Source: Verrucomicrobiales bacterium (lineage in GTDB: Bacteria > Verrucomicrobiota > Verrucomicrobiia > Methylacidiphilales > JAAUTS01). From it: a stretch of DNA of 35,748 nt. A program made the position numbers and the translations under genes. The notes below the pieces were generated by a model, which saw only the letters and a list, made by a program, of their open reading frames with translations, was not told the DNA's origin and did not search any database. This document shows, one piece after another, positions 1 to 8,613 of this stretch (position 1 is its first letter; each line of letters starts with the position of its first letter). The stretch lies in assembly GCA_031265105.1 (NCBI GenBank), contig JAISDC010000238.1, forward strand, positions 1-35,748. Reading direction: 5' to 3'.

Positions 1-1
1 T

Positions 2-595
2 GAACTCAACTCCTACTACGGCGGCCTTTACGCCACGTGGTTACACTCCAGCGGCTTCTATATAGATGCCACCTTCAAGGCTGCCAGTGTCGATAACGAC
101 CTAAAAGCCCCCTACGGCACCAATCAACTCACCGCCAACTACAGCGACGTGAACCTCGGTGGCAGCATCGAAATCGGTAATAAGTTCACCTTCAGCGATG
201 CTTGGTTTATTGAGCCACAACTCCAAGTGAACTACCTCCACATCCTCGCCGAGGATTACACCGCCGGCCACATGAACCTCAAAGCCCAAGACCTCGACGC
301 CCTGCAATTCCGCATCGGCAGCCTCTTCGGCAGAACCATCAACCTCACCAACGGCGGCGCGTTACAACCCTACGTGAAAATCAGCGGCGTCGAAACCATC
401 AGCAGCGGCGGCACCATCAGAAACGGCTATCAATCCACCCGCGCCAACACTGACGGCGCCAGAGCCGAGTTAGGCGGCGGCCTCATCTGGCAACTCGACA
501 CCAACAACCAACTCCATCTCGACTACGAGGCGAGCTTCGGCGACAAGTACGACAAACCCTGGGGCCTAACAGCGGGCTACCGCCACCAGTTCTAA
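2..595 (+). CDS. Autotransporter C-terminal beta-barrel domain (5' truncated by window edge)
   Basis: Frame open from base 2 (ELNSYYGGLYATWLHSSGFYIDATFKAAS...), alternating amphipathic strands, ends GLTAGYRHQF* with terminal aromatic F. Confidence 0.85.
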   Translation, partial: ELNSYYGGLYATWLHSSGFYIDATFKAASVDNDLKAPYGTNQLTANYSDVNLGGSIEIGNKFTFSDAWFIEPQLQVNYLHILAEDYTAGHMNLKAQDLDALQFRIGSLFGRTINLTNGGALQPYVKISGVETISSGGTIRNGYQSTRANTDGARAELGGGLIWQLDTNNQLHLDYEASFGDKYDKPWGLTAGYRHQF

Positions 596-599
596 AAGC

Positions 600-671
600 A
601 CATTCAACGCAGAGACGCGGAGAGTTAATTCAATTTAAAAAACTCCGCGTCTCCGCGCCTCCGCGGTTAAT
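600..671. repeat. Intergenic inverted repeat (GCAGAGACGCGGAG word family), possible terminator
   Basis: ttcaacgcagagacgcggagagttaatt...aaaactccgcgtctccgcgcctccgcgg forms a stem between convergent genes. Confidence 0.7.
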
Positions 672-677
672 CATACT

Positions 678-3600
678 TCAAGGGGAAAACTGCCGGTTTT
701 CAACGATGCGCCAGCGGTAGAAGGTATCCAGCGCGGGCATCGCCAACGGGTCTGCCGCGTAATCGGGAATGGCGGTGGCGTTCGGGTCGATGAAGCGTTC
801 GATGGTGGTGGAACCCCGATATTCAGCGGTAATCGTGGCGCGGTTCTCATCCCACTGGCCGGCCGGCGCCGGTGCCGCCTTCAACCGCTGGACGCGAAAA
901 TGCACCGTGTAGGTGTTGGATTTGGTTGTCAGGCGCGGAATCATCGTGGTATAGGGGCGCTCCCGCATGTTATCACCGGTCAGACGATGGTTCGCCCAGA
1001 AGGCCGGCATCGTGTCAACGGATTGGCCCTGCGGCACCAGCCATAGGTCGCATAACTCGGTGGGTGACAGGAACAGGCGGCCGGTGTTCTCAGCGGCCGC
1101 GAAGCGGGTGTCAAATTGCGTCAGGGTTTCCTCCGCGTCAATCGCCAGCCGGTAGGAGGCGCTGACGGTGGTCTGGCATTTGTAGATGCTGCCCGCGTTG
1201 GTTGGCACGGCCGCGATTTTTTCGGTGTTCAGCAGCGCCAGCAAGCCGGTTTTGCGCGTGAGGTACGCAAACGGCTCGATGGCGTAGTTCATGTTGATTT
1301 TGCCCGCGGTGGCGAAGGGCTCGCTGATGGCGTAGGGTTGCACGGTCGGCATCCAGAACAAGTCCATGAGCAAATGATCCGGCGCCAGGGCGCTGTTCGT
1401 GTCGGGATGATCGGGTTGTTTGCGGAAGAGCAGCGTGCGCCAGGCATGGTCAGCGGGATTGGCAATGCCGGACTGGTATCTTTGCACGTGCGTCGGCAGG
1501 GAACCGAACATGCCCGGCCCGGCGATGATGCGGTTGGGGCTGAAGAAGCTTTCGGAATTAACCTCATTCTTGCGGTCCACGCTGTAATAGGGAATGTCCG
1601 CACTGTCAGCGCCCGACCAGACGTGGATGTCGCCCTCGTCCGGTTTGTTGATAAAGGGGCCGTCCGGCAGATCGCTCATGGGGTTGTCGAAGTCGCCGTT
1701 TTGCGTGACAGTCGCCACGATGGCGGCATTGTCATTGCGAAAATCCGGCCGGAAGCGGTCAATGCCGCCATAGACATAACCAATCGCGCCGGTGGTCACG
1801 AAATGCCGCCGCCATTTCCCGCCGCCCGCCACATGGTCAGCGGCTTGCGCGCCCGAACTCAACGTGTGCATCAGCGCGTTGGCCGCGCCGCCGGCGTTCC
1901 AGTCGCCCAGCGGGGTGAAGACTTGCGCGGGCACTTCCTTCAGGGCGGCAACCAGGCGATAATCGCCGTGCGACGGCACCATCGAGCGGACCACATCCGT
2001 GTAATCCGGGTTGTTGCCACCCCCGCCCCGGATTAATGAGCCGGACAAAACGTCCTCGTTTTTTACTAAAGCGACCAGCCCCGCAGGCGAAATCCCCCAG
2101 CTATTCGGGGACGTGGTGACGCCGTATAACCGGCCGCCGGAGGCATCCCCCGGCATGGGTGACCGCTGGCTGAATGCCCACCAATGCGAGGCTTTATTGG
2201 CCCCGGCCCCGCTGTCGTCGGTGACCACGAGGTTGGGAATGGGCAGGGCGCTGGCGGCGGGCGGCGTGATATGAATCGTCTGCAATGTTTGCCACGCCGA
2301 GCCATCGGCCGAGCTTTCAAAGGTCACCGTCAACGGGCCGGCCCCAAAGGCCATGGTGGCGGCGGTCGTGGCGCTGACGGTCACCGGCAGGCTGATGAAC
2401 GGATAGACGCTGGTGGGGCGTCTGTTGTCATCTCCGTCCCAGGCCAGCGGCGAGCGGCGCGGGTAATATTCCTGGCCCATAAAAGCCCGATAGTCAAACG
2501 GCCCGCCGTTGGACCGAAAATGAATCCCGCCGCGATTGAAGCCGGTATTATCCAGCGCCGTCAGGGAAGCGAGGTCCTGGGCAAACAGGGGCTGACCGTC
2601 AAGGGTCAGGCTCGCCAGTCCACTGATGTTGACGCGAAAATTTTTGGGTTGGATGGGGACATACCCCACTGAGGGTGAAAACATTTCGAAATGAATCGCC
2701 ATTTGCACCCGCCGTTCCATTCGAGCGGGATCCAGTTTTTGCTCCAGGGTCCGGTTGCCCGCGGTTGGCGCGGCCGGGTCGAATTTGTTGCTGCCCTTCA
2801 GACCGTCAGCGTTCGGCACCTCCGCCGGGTCAACCGAATCGGCCGTGCAAATAAAGTGGAAGGCCAGCTCGGACAGCGTCACGGCGCGCCCGAAGCCGCG
2901 CCGCCCGGATATTTCCAAAGGCACCACGTAGCCGTAACCGGCAATGTCAAAATTGTCAGTGGTGAAGGAATGGCCCGGCGCCAATCGGGAGTCATACAGG
3001 TTGGTGGAGCGAATGTAATCCCAAATCTCCAGCAGAATCTGCTCGGTGTCGTCTTGAAATTTCGCGCTAAGGCTGACGCCAAAACCGGGAATATCGCGCG
3101 CCGCCAAATCCCGGAGATAGGAGTATATTTCCATGTTACGCTCAATCGTCGCGTCCTCCGTCGGACTGAGGTTGTTCTGGCGCTGAAAGTAGTACGGTCG
3201 CGCGGAAACCGTGGAGCAGAAGGCAATGGTCTGGTCGAAAGGAGTGCGGCCGGCAGGATTGACGGCAAGCGGCCAACAGGCGATCCGGGGCAGATTGAAT
3301 AAATTCAACTCAGGGGCGCGGCTGGTCGTCGTGAGAAAAAATTTGAGCTTTTGCAACCGGTCGCGATCCATGCCGCTGGCGGTCATCCGCTCCGTTTGGT
3401 CGGAAATGAACGAGCACTCGTCAATGCTGGCCAGGAGCGGCTTGTTGGCGACTTGTCCGTTCGCGAGCGCCGCCGTCATTTTGTAGGTTTCCTTGGCGCC
3501 TTGCTCGGAACCGCCCCACTGATAGCGCGGCGTAAGCTCCGCGAGGATTTGCTCATCGGTGAGATCCGGAAATACGGTTTTTAAATCCGTCATCGCGGGA

Positions 3601-4574
3601 TGCCCCGGATAGCGCTGGAATTCCCCGTTCAACGGCTGGCGCGTGGCGAAATTGCGCTCCTCCGGGGTGTCGAAATGCGGGGTGTCCCAGTAAGATCCGG
3701 CCCCGGCGGTATTGAGATTGATCTTGCAAGTGTCATCGTCAGTCCAAAACGCGATGCGCCCGATGACCGGATTGGCTTGGTTCGCCCCGCTGATGGTGAT
3801 GGTGGTTCCTGAAACAGCGGGTGCCACGATTTGTCCTCCCTGCAAAATATAGAGCCATCTCACCGGCATGGGCGCCGGCTGACTGACGGTCGCGCCCGGC
3901 GCGTCAGCAATGGCGATGCCCGCGATCCGTTTTGCGGGATTTTCATCCAGGGCCGCGGAAGGGTCGAAAATGGGAAAGGTGGTCGTGGTCGCCGCTCCTC
4001 TGACCACCGTCACCGGGGAATTCAGATCCGTCCAGACCGCGCGGGCATCCGCCCAGTCCGGCGGCGGCTCATCCTCAGCGGCGATGGCCGACGGATCCGT
4101 CACCGTCAGCGTCGCCGCGGAATAAAGTTTGTAGGCCGTATCAAACGCGCCGGAGCGGGAGTATGTGCGAATCATCCCCGGCTGCGACACCCAGGCGACT
4201 TCATTGCCCCTGGTGGTGGCGTGGTTAATCTGGGTTTCCACCAGGTTGACGGCGTTGTCCGCCAGCTGACGGGTCTCGGCATTGGCGAGAAAGATGGCTG
4301 AGGAACTCAACTCGGTCCGCACCATGCTTAGAAAGGCGACCACCAGTCCGACGATCAACACGGTAACGCACAGAACGGTGACCAACGCCACCCCGGAGCG
4401 GTTCTTAGCTTCATTAACGCAAAGGGACAAAGAATTTTTTACAAGGAGAGCATGGAGGAATTGGAGGAGGGGCTGTTGATTGAAACTAACCTTTCTCCAA
4501 TAACTCCATGCTCTCTTTGTAAAAAAACCTTCGCGCCTTGGTCCCTTTGCGCCTTGGTGTCGGTTCGTTGTCAT
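678..4574 (-). CDS. Verru_Chthon cassette protein A-like (large prepilin-like/GspK-like protein)
   Basis: 1298 aa; SGVALVTVLCVTVLIVGLVVAFLSMVRTELSSSA pseudopilin-type helix; last gene of four overlapping ORFs; ATGA overlap with upstream gene. Confidence 0.8.
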   Translation of the reverse strand: MTTNRHQGAKGPRREGFFTKRAWSYWRKVSFNQQPLLQFLHALLVKNSLSLCVNEAKNRSGVALVTVLCVTVLIVGLVVAFLSMVRTELSSSAIFLANAETRQLADNAVNLVETQINHATTRGNEVAWVSQPGMIRTYSRSGAFDTAYKLYSAATLTVTDPSAIAAEDEPPPDWADARAVWTDLNSPVTVVRGAATTTTFPIFDPSAALDENPAKRIAGIAIADAPGATVSQPAPMPVRWLYILQGGQIVAPAVSGTTITISGANQANPVIGRIAFWTDDDTCKINLNTAGAGSYWDTPHFDTPEERNFATRQPLNGEFQRYPGHPAMTDLKTVFPDLTDEQILAELTPRYQWGGSEQGAKETYKMTAALANGQVANKPLLASIDECSFISDQTERMTASGMDRDRLQKLKFFLTTTSRAPELNLFNLPRIACWPLAVNPAGRTPFDQTIAFCSTVSARPYYFQRQNNLSPTEDATIERNMEIYSYLRDLAARDIPGFGVSLSAKFQDDTEQILLEIWDYIRSTNLYDSRLAPGHSFTTDNFDIAGYGYVVPLEISGRRGFGRAVTLSELAFHFICTADSVDPAEVPNADGLKGSNKFDPAAPTAGNRTLEQKLDPARMERRVQMAIHFEMFSPSVGYVPIQPKNFRVNISGLASLTLDGQPLFAQDLASLTALDNTGFNRGGIHFRSNGGPFDYRAFMGQEYYPRRSPLAWDGDDNRRPTSVYPFISLPVTVSATTAATMAFGAGPLTVTFESSADGSAWQTLQTIHITPPAASALPIPNLVVTDDSGAGANKASHWWAFSQRSPMPGDASGGRLYGVTTSPNSWGISPAGLVALVKNEDVLSGSLIRGGGGNNPDYTDVVRSMVPSHGDYRLVAALKEVPAQVFTPLGDWNAGGAANALMHTLSSGAQAADHVAGGGKWRRHFVTTGAIGYVYGGIDRFRPDFRNDNAAIVATVTQNGDFDNPMSDLPDGPFINKPDEGDIHVWSGADSADIPYYSVDRKNEVNSESFFSPNRIIAGPGMFGSLPTHVQRYQSGIANPADHAWRTLLFRKQPDHPDTNSALAPDHLLMDLFWMPTVQPYAISEPFATAGKINMNYAIEPFAYLTRKTGLLALLNTEKIAAVPTNAGSIYKCQTTVSASYRLAIDAEETLTQFDTRFAAAENTGRLFLSPTELCDLWLVPQGQSVDTMPAFWANHRLTGDNMRERPYTTMIPRLTTKSNTYTVHFRVQRLKAAPAPAGQWDENRATITAEYRGSTTIERFIDPNATAIPDYAADPLAMPALDTFYRWRIVENRQFSP
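4405..4560. mobile_element. CAAAGG-family MITE-like inverted-repeat element inserted in codon 5 region of cassette gene A
   Basis: 156 bp inverted repeat flanked by 6-bp direct repeat CGGTTC (4399-4404 and 4561-4566); relatives elsewhere in the window. Confidence 0.75.
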
Positions 4575-5206
4575 AGGCTGAAGATGCGAATTTCGCCGGT
4601 GGCCAGATTGACGTAAATTGACCGAAAATTACTGGGTGCTGTGGCAGCGGTGATTTTGCGGACGGGCACAATAGTGAAAAAAGCGTCCTGGGGGCTGTTC
4701 AAACCTTCCAAGGTGCCATCAGCCAGATAGGTGATGGCGATATAGGGGCAGTCCTTCCCCAGGACGGTCATGGTGCCATCTACCAGATTAGGAATATTTA
4801 ACAGGGGCGAGAGGGTGCTGGTTTCAGAGATTGCCGTGGAATCGGGCAACTGCGTTGGCCGGTTGAGCGGAATCATGGCGCCCGTGTCATCTTTGGCAAT
4901 CCACGGCTGGATAATCTGCAAAATGCGCGAGCCTTGCCGAGTGGAGGTCTTGATGAACCGAATTTCCACCCGGCGGTTTTTGGCCATGGCGTTTTCCCTG
5001 GCGAGAATCACGGCGTCGGCTACTTGCAAGCCGGCCCGTTCCATCGCCATCCGCTGCGTGCCGGAGGTAATCGCCGGCACGCCGATGGCCAGGAGGCTGA
5101 CCATGATGGCGACGACGACAATCAGCTCGACCAGCGTGAAAGCGGTGGCGCGTTGCTCGCCTGGCGGACATGAATTGCGCGGCGTGGCGGTCATTGTTTC
5201 GTCCAT
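4571..5206 (-). CDS. Verru_Chthon cassette protein D-like prepilin-type protein
   Basis: N-methylation motif region ATAFTLVELIVVVAIMVSLLAIGVPAI; overlaps neighbours. Confidence 0.85.
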   Translation of the reverse strand: MDETMTATPRNSCPPGEQRATAFTLVELIVVVAIMVSLLAIGVPAITSGTQRMAMERAGLQVADAVILARENAMAKNRRVEIRFIKTSTRQGSRILQIIQPWIAKDDTGAMIPLNRPTQLPDSTAISETSTLSPLLNIPNLVDGTMTVLGKDCPYIAITYLADGTLEGLNSPQDAFFTIVPVRKITAATAPSNFRSIYVNLATGEIRIFSL

Positions 5207-6213
5207 TTGGATTCCCGGAGCGGCACGGTGTTGGTAAATATCCGGTAGCTAATCCGCGCCGCGTTCAACCGCTCTTCCAACGTCGCGAGATCGGCGGCGT
5301 AGGCGGCAGGCTCCGCGCGTTCAAACAACTGCTTGAAGCAAGCGGTGACGATGCCGGGCGGCGCCGCGGCATCCGGCAGCCGATCCGCCGAGACTTTATC
5401 AATGGCGACCAGCGTGACCGCGACGAGCGGCGGCTGTTGATGCGCGGTAATCGGCGCCGCGGCGGAATTCGCGTCCTGGCGGGAATCGTAGGTATAGTCA
5501 TCTGTCAGACTCAGGCCGCCGGCCTCCTCCTCCATTGACAGCCGCGGCCAGAACAGCACAAAAATCACGTTCTCGGCAATCACCGTGGAATTGGCCGTCA
5601 AATCCCTTTTGAACCATTCGCTGTCGGTGGTGCCATACACCGCCAAATCTTCCGAAGGTTCCAAATACTGCATGAGTCGAAACCGGTTGCGATCCATCGC
5701 CGCCAAAAAAGGCGGCAGATTGGCATCCATGCCGTAGGTGACATAGTACCCCGTCGCGTTCAGCAAGCTGTCCATGCCCTCGTGGCCCGGCTGATTGGAT
5801 TTTCCCAGCCTGGCCTGGAAGAAGATGGCGTTGCCCTGGCCAAAATTATTATCCGGCGGCGGCTCGATCACGAAATGGAGATCGGACTTGCGAATGTAGA
5901 AAGTTGGGCTGGTCGGATTGTCATAGTCCCCATAGACATTGAGCGTGGCCTGGCTGAGGCGCCGGTTGATCAGGTCGAAAGCAAAACGCGCGGAGCGAAA
6001 GGAGTCGATTTTGTTTCTGGCATTTTGCCAAATTGAACTGGTCTGGCTGACGACCGTCAACAGCAGGGTCAACAGAATCAGGAAGACGCTCATGCTCACC
6101 AACAGTTCGATTAGCGTGAAGCCGGGGAAAACTCGTCGCACTCTCGGACCTGACCGGCCGAAAATCATGGTGGCATGAGGAAAAATGTACATTGCGGAAA
6201 TGGTTTGCGTCAC
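5191..6213 (-). CDS. Verru_Chthon cassette protein C-like prepilin-type protein
   Basis: FPGFTLIELLVSMSVFLILLTLLLTVVSQTSSIW; overlaps neighbours. Confidence 0.85.
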   Translation of the reverse strand: MTQTISAMYIFPHATMIFGRSGPRVRRVFPGFTLIELLVSMSVFLILLTLLLTVVSQTSSIWQNARNKIDSFRSARFAFDLINRRLSQATLNVYGDYDNPTSPTFYIRKSDLHFVIEPPPDNNFGQGNAIFFQARLGKSNQPGHEGMDSLLNATGYYVTYGMDANLPPFLAAMDRNRFRLMQYLEPSEDLAVYGTTDSEWFKRDLTANSTVIAENVIFVLFWPRLSMEEEAGGLSLTDDYTYDSRQDANSAAAPITAHQQPPLVAVTLVAIDKVSADRLPDAAAPPGIVTACFKQLFERAEPAAYAADLATLEERLNAARISYRIFTNTVPLRESKWTKQ

Positions 6214-6737
6214 GATTTCGGCACCATAATCGTGCTTCTCGAACTGGACACAGGCGAATTGGTGCCCGGAATGAGAACCGAGATGACAATTTCGAGGGTT
6301 TGCACGGAGGAAGCCGAAAGGTCGCTTGGCGCGCCGGGATAGGAAGTGGCAATCGGCAAGAGGGTCGCGCTAAAAAAAGCCTCGCCAACCGAGGACACCT
6401 CGCGGCCCGTCCGGTCAAAGAACAGGGGCGAACTATCGACAAAACCACTCAACTCATTGAACGGCGTGGTTTGCACCGTGGACGAAACCTTGTTCAGGAT
6501 CTGGGCGGTAATCACGCTGTCCGTCGCCGCTTTCGTCGCGTTCAGCCCGACTGACATCAAGGCCACCGAGGAAAGGACCGACACCGCGACAATGCCGATG
6601 ACCAACGAAACTTCAACCAGGGTAAACGCCGAAGTGGCAAATGAATGCCGGAGCAAAGCACGCAAAAACCGGGGGCAAGGGAAATTGCCAAAATACCCAG
6701 GAAAGAAATTCCCCGATGATAAATTTTCCGATGACAT
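6210..6737 (-). CDS. Verru_Chthon cassette protein B-like prepilin-type protein
   Basis: SAFTLVEVSLVIGIVAVSVLSSVALMSVGLNATKAATDS; first gene of cassette. Confidence 0.85.
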   Translation of the reverse strand: MSSENLSSGNFFPGYFGNFPCPRFLRALLRHSFATSAFTLVEVSLVIGIVAVSVLSSVALMSVGLNATKAATDSVITAQILNKVSSTVQTTPFNELSGFVDSSPLFFDRTGREVSSVGEAFFSATLLPIATSYPGAPSDLSASSVQTLEIVISVLIPGTNSPVSSSRSTIMVPKS

Positions 6738-6741
6738 ATCT

Positions 6742-6753
6742 GATAAATTAAAT
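6742..6753 (-). promoter_or_regulatory. TTTAATTTATCA motif upstream of cassette B
   Basis: Matches 11/12 of CTTAATTTATCA found upstream of D-lyxose isomerase and the GntR gene. Confidence 0.35.
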
Positions 6754-6915
6754 TGATTCGCTTGCTTGTAACAATTAATATCTGAATTGGCAAGCGGATA
6801 ATTGATTTCTCACCATTATCATAGGCATAAAAAATCGCGCTCTTATGCCCATTTTAAGGGTAATCACCCGCGATAGACATAATCATTTATTGACAAAATA
6901 GATTAATTTAGTATT

Positions 6916-6927
6916 CTTAATTTATCA
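6916..6927 (+). promoter_or_regulatory. CTTAATTTATCA motif, candidate operator
   Basis: Exact 12-mer shared with the GntR upstream region; 8 bp before ATG. Confidence 0.45.
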
Positions 6928-6935
6928 AAAATATT

Positions 6936-7670
6936 ATGAATAAACCAAACTCCTGCCTAACCCGCTCCCAAATCAACCGCTTGATTGACGATTCCCTAAC
7001 CATTCTGCGCCAAGCTGGATTTCACCTGCCACCCTTCGCCACCTGGACGTCAACACAATGGGAGAACGCCGGGCCGGAATGGAACTCGGCCCGACGGGCA
7101 CGGCTCGGCTGGGATGTGACGGACTTCGGCCTCGGTCGATTCCAGCACGTTGGCCGCGTGTTGTTCACCTTGCGCAACGGCAGCGCCAAATCCGGGGACA
7201 AACCCTATGCGGAAAAAATCATCGTGGGCCGTCACGGTCAGCGGGCGCCCGCGCATTATCACCAGTCCAAAACCGAGGACATCATCAATCGCGGCGGCGG
7301 CGAGGTGGTGCTCAAGCTGGATCCGCCGGTAGAAACACGCTACCAGTCGGCGGTGTTCCGCGACGGTTGCGCGCTGCCCGTGACGCCCGGCACACTCATT
7401 CGCCTGCAACCGGGCGAAAGCCTTTGTCTCCCGGCGGGTATCATCCATCAGTTCTGGGGCGAGGAAACGCTGCCGGGCAAGACGCCGCTCATCGGCGAGG
7501 TGTCCAGCTTTTGCGACGACGTAAATGATAATGTGTTCTTCGACGAAGTCGCCCGCTTCGTCACCATCAGCGAGGATGAACCCGCGCGTTACTGCCTGTG
7601 CAACGAGTTGCCGGACTACGCGCCAACCGAGCCAGCCCTCGTCCCGGCGGCACTGGAATTGCAATCATAA
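6936..7670 (+). CDS. D-lyxose ketol-isomerase family (cupin)
   Basis: AEKIIVGRHGQRAPAHYHQSKTEDIINRGGG and PGTLIRLQPGESLCLPAGIIHQFW cupin metal-site blocks. Confidence 0.85.
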   Translation: MNKPNSCLTRSQINRLIDDSLTILRQAGFHLPPFATWTSTQWENAGPEWNSARRARLGWDVTDFGLGRFQHVGRVLFTLRNGSAKSGDKPYAEKIIVGRHGQRAPAHYHQSKTEDIINRGGGEVVLKLDPPVETRYQSAVFRDGCALPVTPGTLIRLQPGESLCLPAGIIHQFWGEETLPGKTPLIGEVSSFCDDVNDNVFFDEVARFVTISEDEPARYCLCNELPDYAPTEPALVPAALELQS

Positions 7671-7677
7671 ATTTCAC

Positions 7678-7765
7678 CGCCGAGACGCGGAGTTTTTTAA
7701 TCCGCAGATTACGCAGATTAAAAAAACATACTTTGCGCCTTCGCGTCTTCGTGGCCGGAGTTTTA
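7678..7765. repeat. Composite of fragments from several intergenic repeat word families
   Basis: gccgagacgcggag + ccgcagattacgcagatta + actttgcgccttcgcgtcttcgtgg joined in one convergent intergenic spacer. Confidence 0.55.
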
Positions 7766-7781
7766 ACGATTCACCCCGAAA

Positions 7782-8456
7782 TCACAGAGCCTCCAGCCGG
7801 CGAAATACTTTTTCCAAGTGCTCGCCGCCGTAGCGGATGTGCTCGCGGGCCGCGAGGTCGGCGTGATCCGGGTCGCCGCTGAGGATGCTGCGCAGGAAAC
7901 TTTGATGCCAATCCGCCGGCACCGGAAACATCGAGGCGTTCACCGCGCTGTACAACATGATATGGCGGAACCACACGCGATCGAGTTCCTGCACAATCGC
8001 CTCCGAGCCGCATTCCATCGCCAGCGAGCGGTGAAAATCCGTATGGGCCTCCGTGATTTCCGCCTGATATTGCTCGTGCTTGACCGACATCATGGCGTCA
8101 ACGGCAGCGGCCTTTTTCATCAATTCCTCCGCCGGCAACTCCCCGGCGCGCTCCGCGCACAGACGGGCCACCTCCGACTCCAGAGCCTGACGCAACAGGA
8201 GTTCCCCTTTGATTTGCTTTTGGGTAAAGGCGGAAACCCGCGAGCCGTACATCGGCTCACTTTCCACCAAGCCGTCGTTCTCCAGCTTCCACAATGCTTC
8301 GGCCACCGCGATGGCGCTGGTGCCGTAACGCTGCCCCAGCGTCCGCCGCACCAGCCGGGTGCCGGGTTTCAAGCTGCCGCAAATAATCTCGTCGCGAATG
8401 GAACGATAGACTTTCCCGGATTGGGTTTGAAATTTGGCACCAGTTTCAGCGGACAT
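7782..8456 (-). CDS. GntR-family transcriptional regulator (FCD-type)
   Basis: SIRDEIICGSLKPGTRLVRRTLGQRYGTSAIAVAEALWKLENDGLVESEPMYGSRV winged helix plus helical C-terminal domain. Confidence 0.9.
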   Translation of the reverse strand: MSAETGAKFQTQSGKVYRSIRDEIICGSLKPGTRLVRRTLGQRYGTSAIAVAEALWKLENDGLVESEPMYGSRVSAFTQKQIKGELLLRQALESEVARLCAERAGELPAEELMKKAAAVDAMMSVKHEQYQAEITEAHTDFHRSLAMECGSEAIVQELDRVWFRHIMLYSAVNASMFPVPADWHQSFLRSILSGDPDHADLAAREHIRYGGEHLEKVFRRLEAL

Positions 8457-8466
8457 TTTTCAATTA

Positions 8467-8478
8467 TGATAAATTAAG
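8467..8478 (-). promoter_or_regulatory. CTTAATTTATCA motif, candidate autoregulatory operator
   Basis: Exact 12-mer, 10 bp before GntR start. Confidence 0.45.
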
Positions 8479-8569
8479 ATTATTAGGCAAGCCATGAGTT
8501 TCCGGCAAACCGGATAATTTCATCTTCTCTCCCAATTCCTGGCGCGTGTCAGGCAACTGTTAACACCTT

Positions 8570-8607
8570 CAACGCGGAGCCGCGGCAGCGCGGCTCCGCG
8601 GCTCCAG
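8570..8607. terminator. GC-rich hairpin 3' of the PEP-CTERM gene
   Basis: gagccgcggcagcgcggctccgcggctcc self-complementary, next to the stop at 8614. Confidence 0.5.
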
Positions 8608-8613
8608 GCCGGG

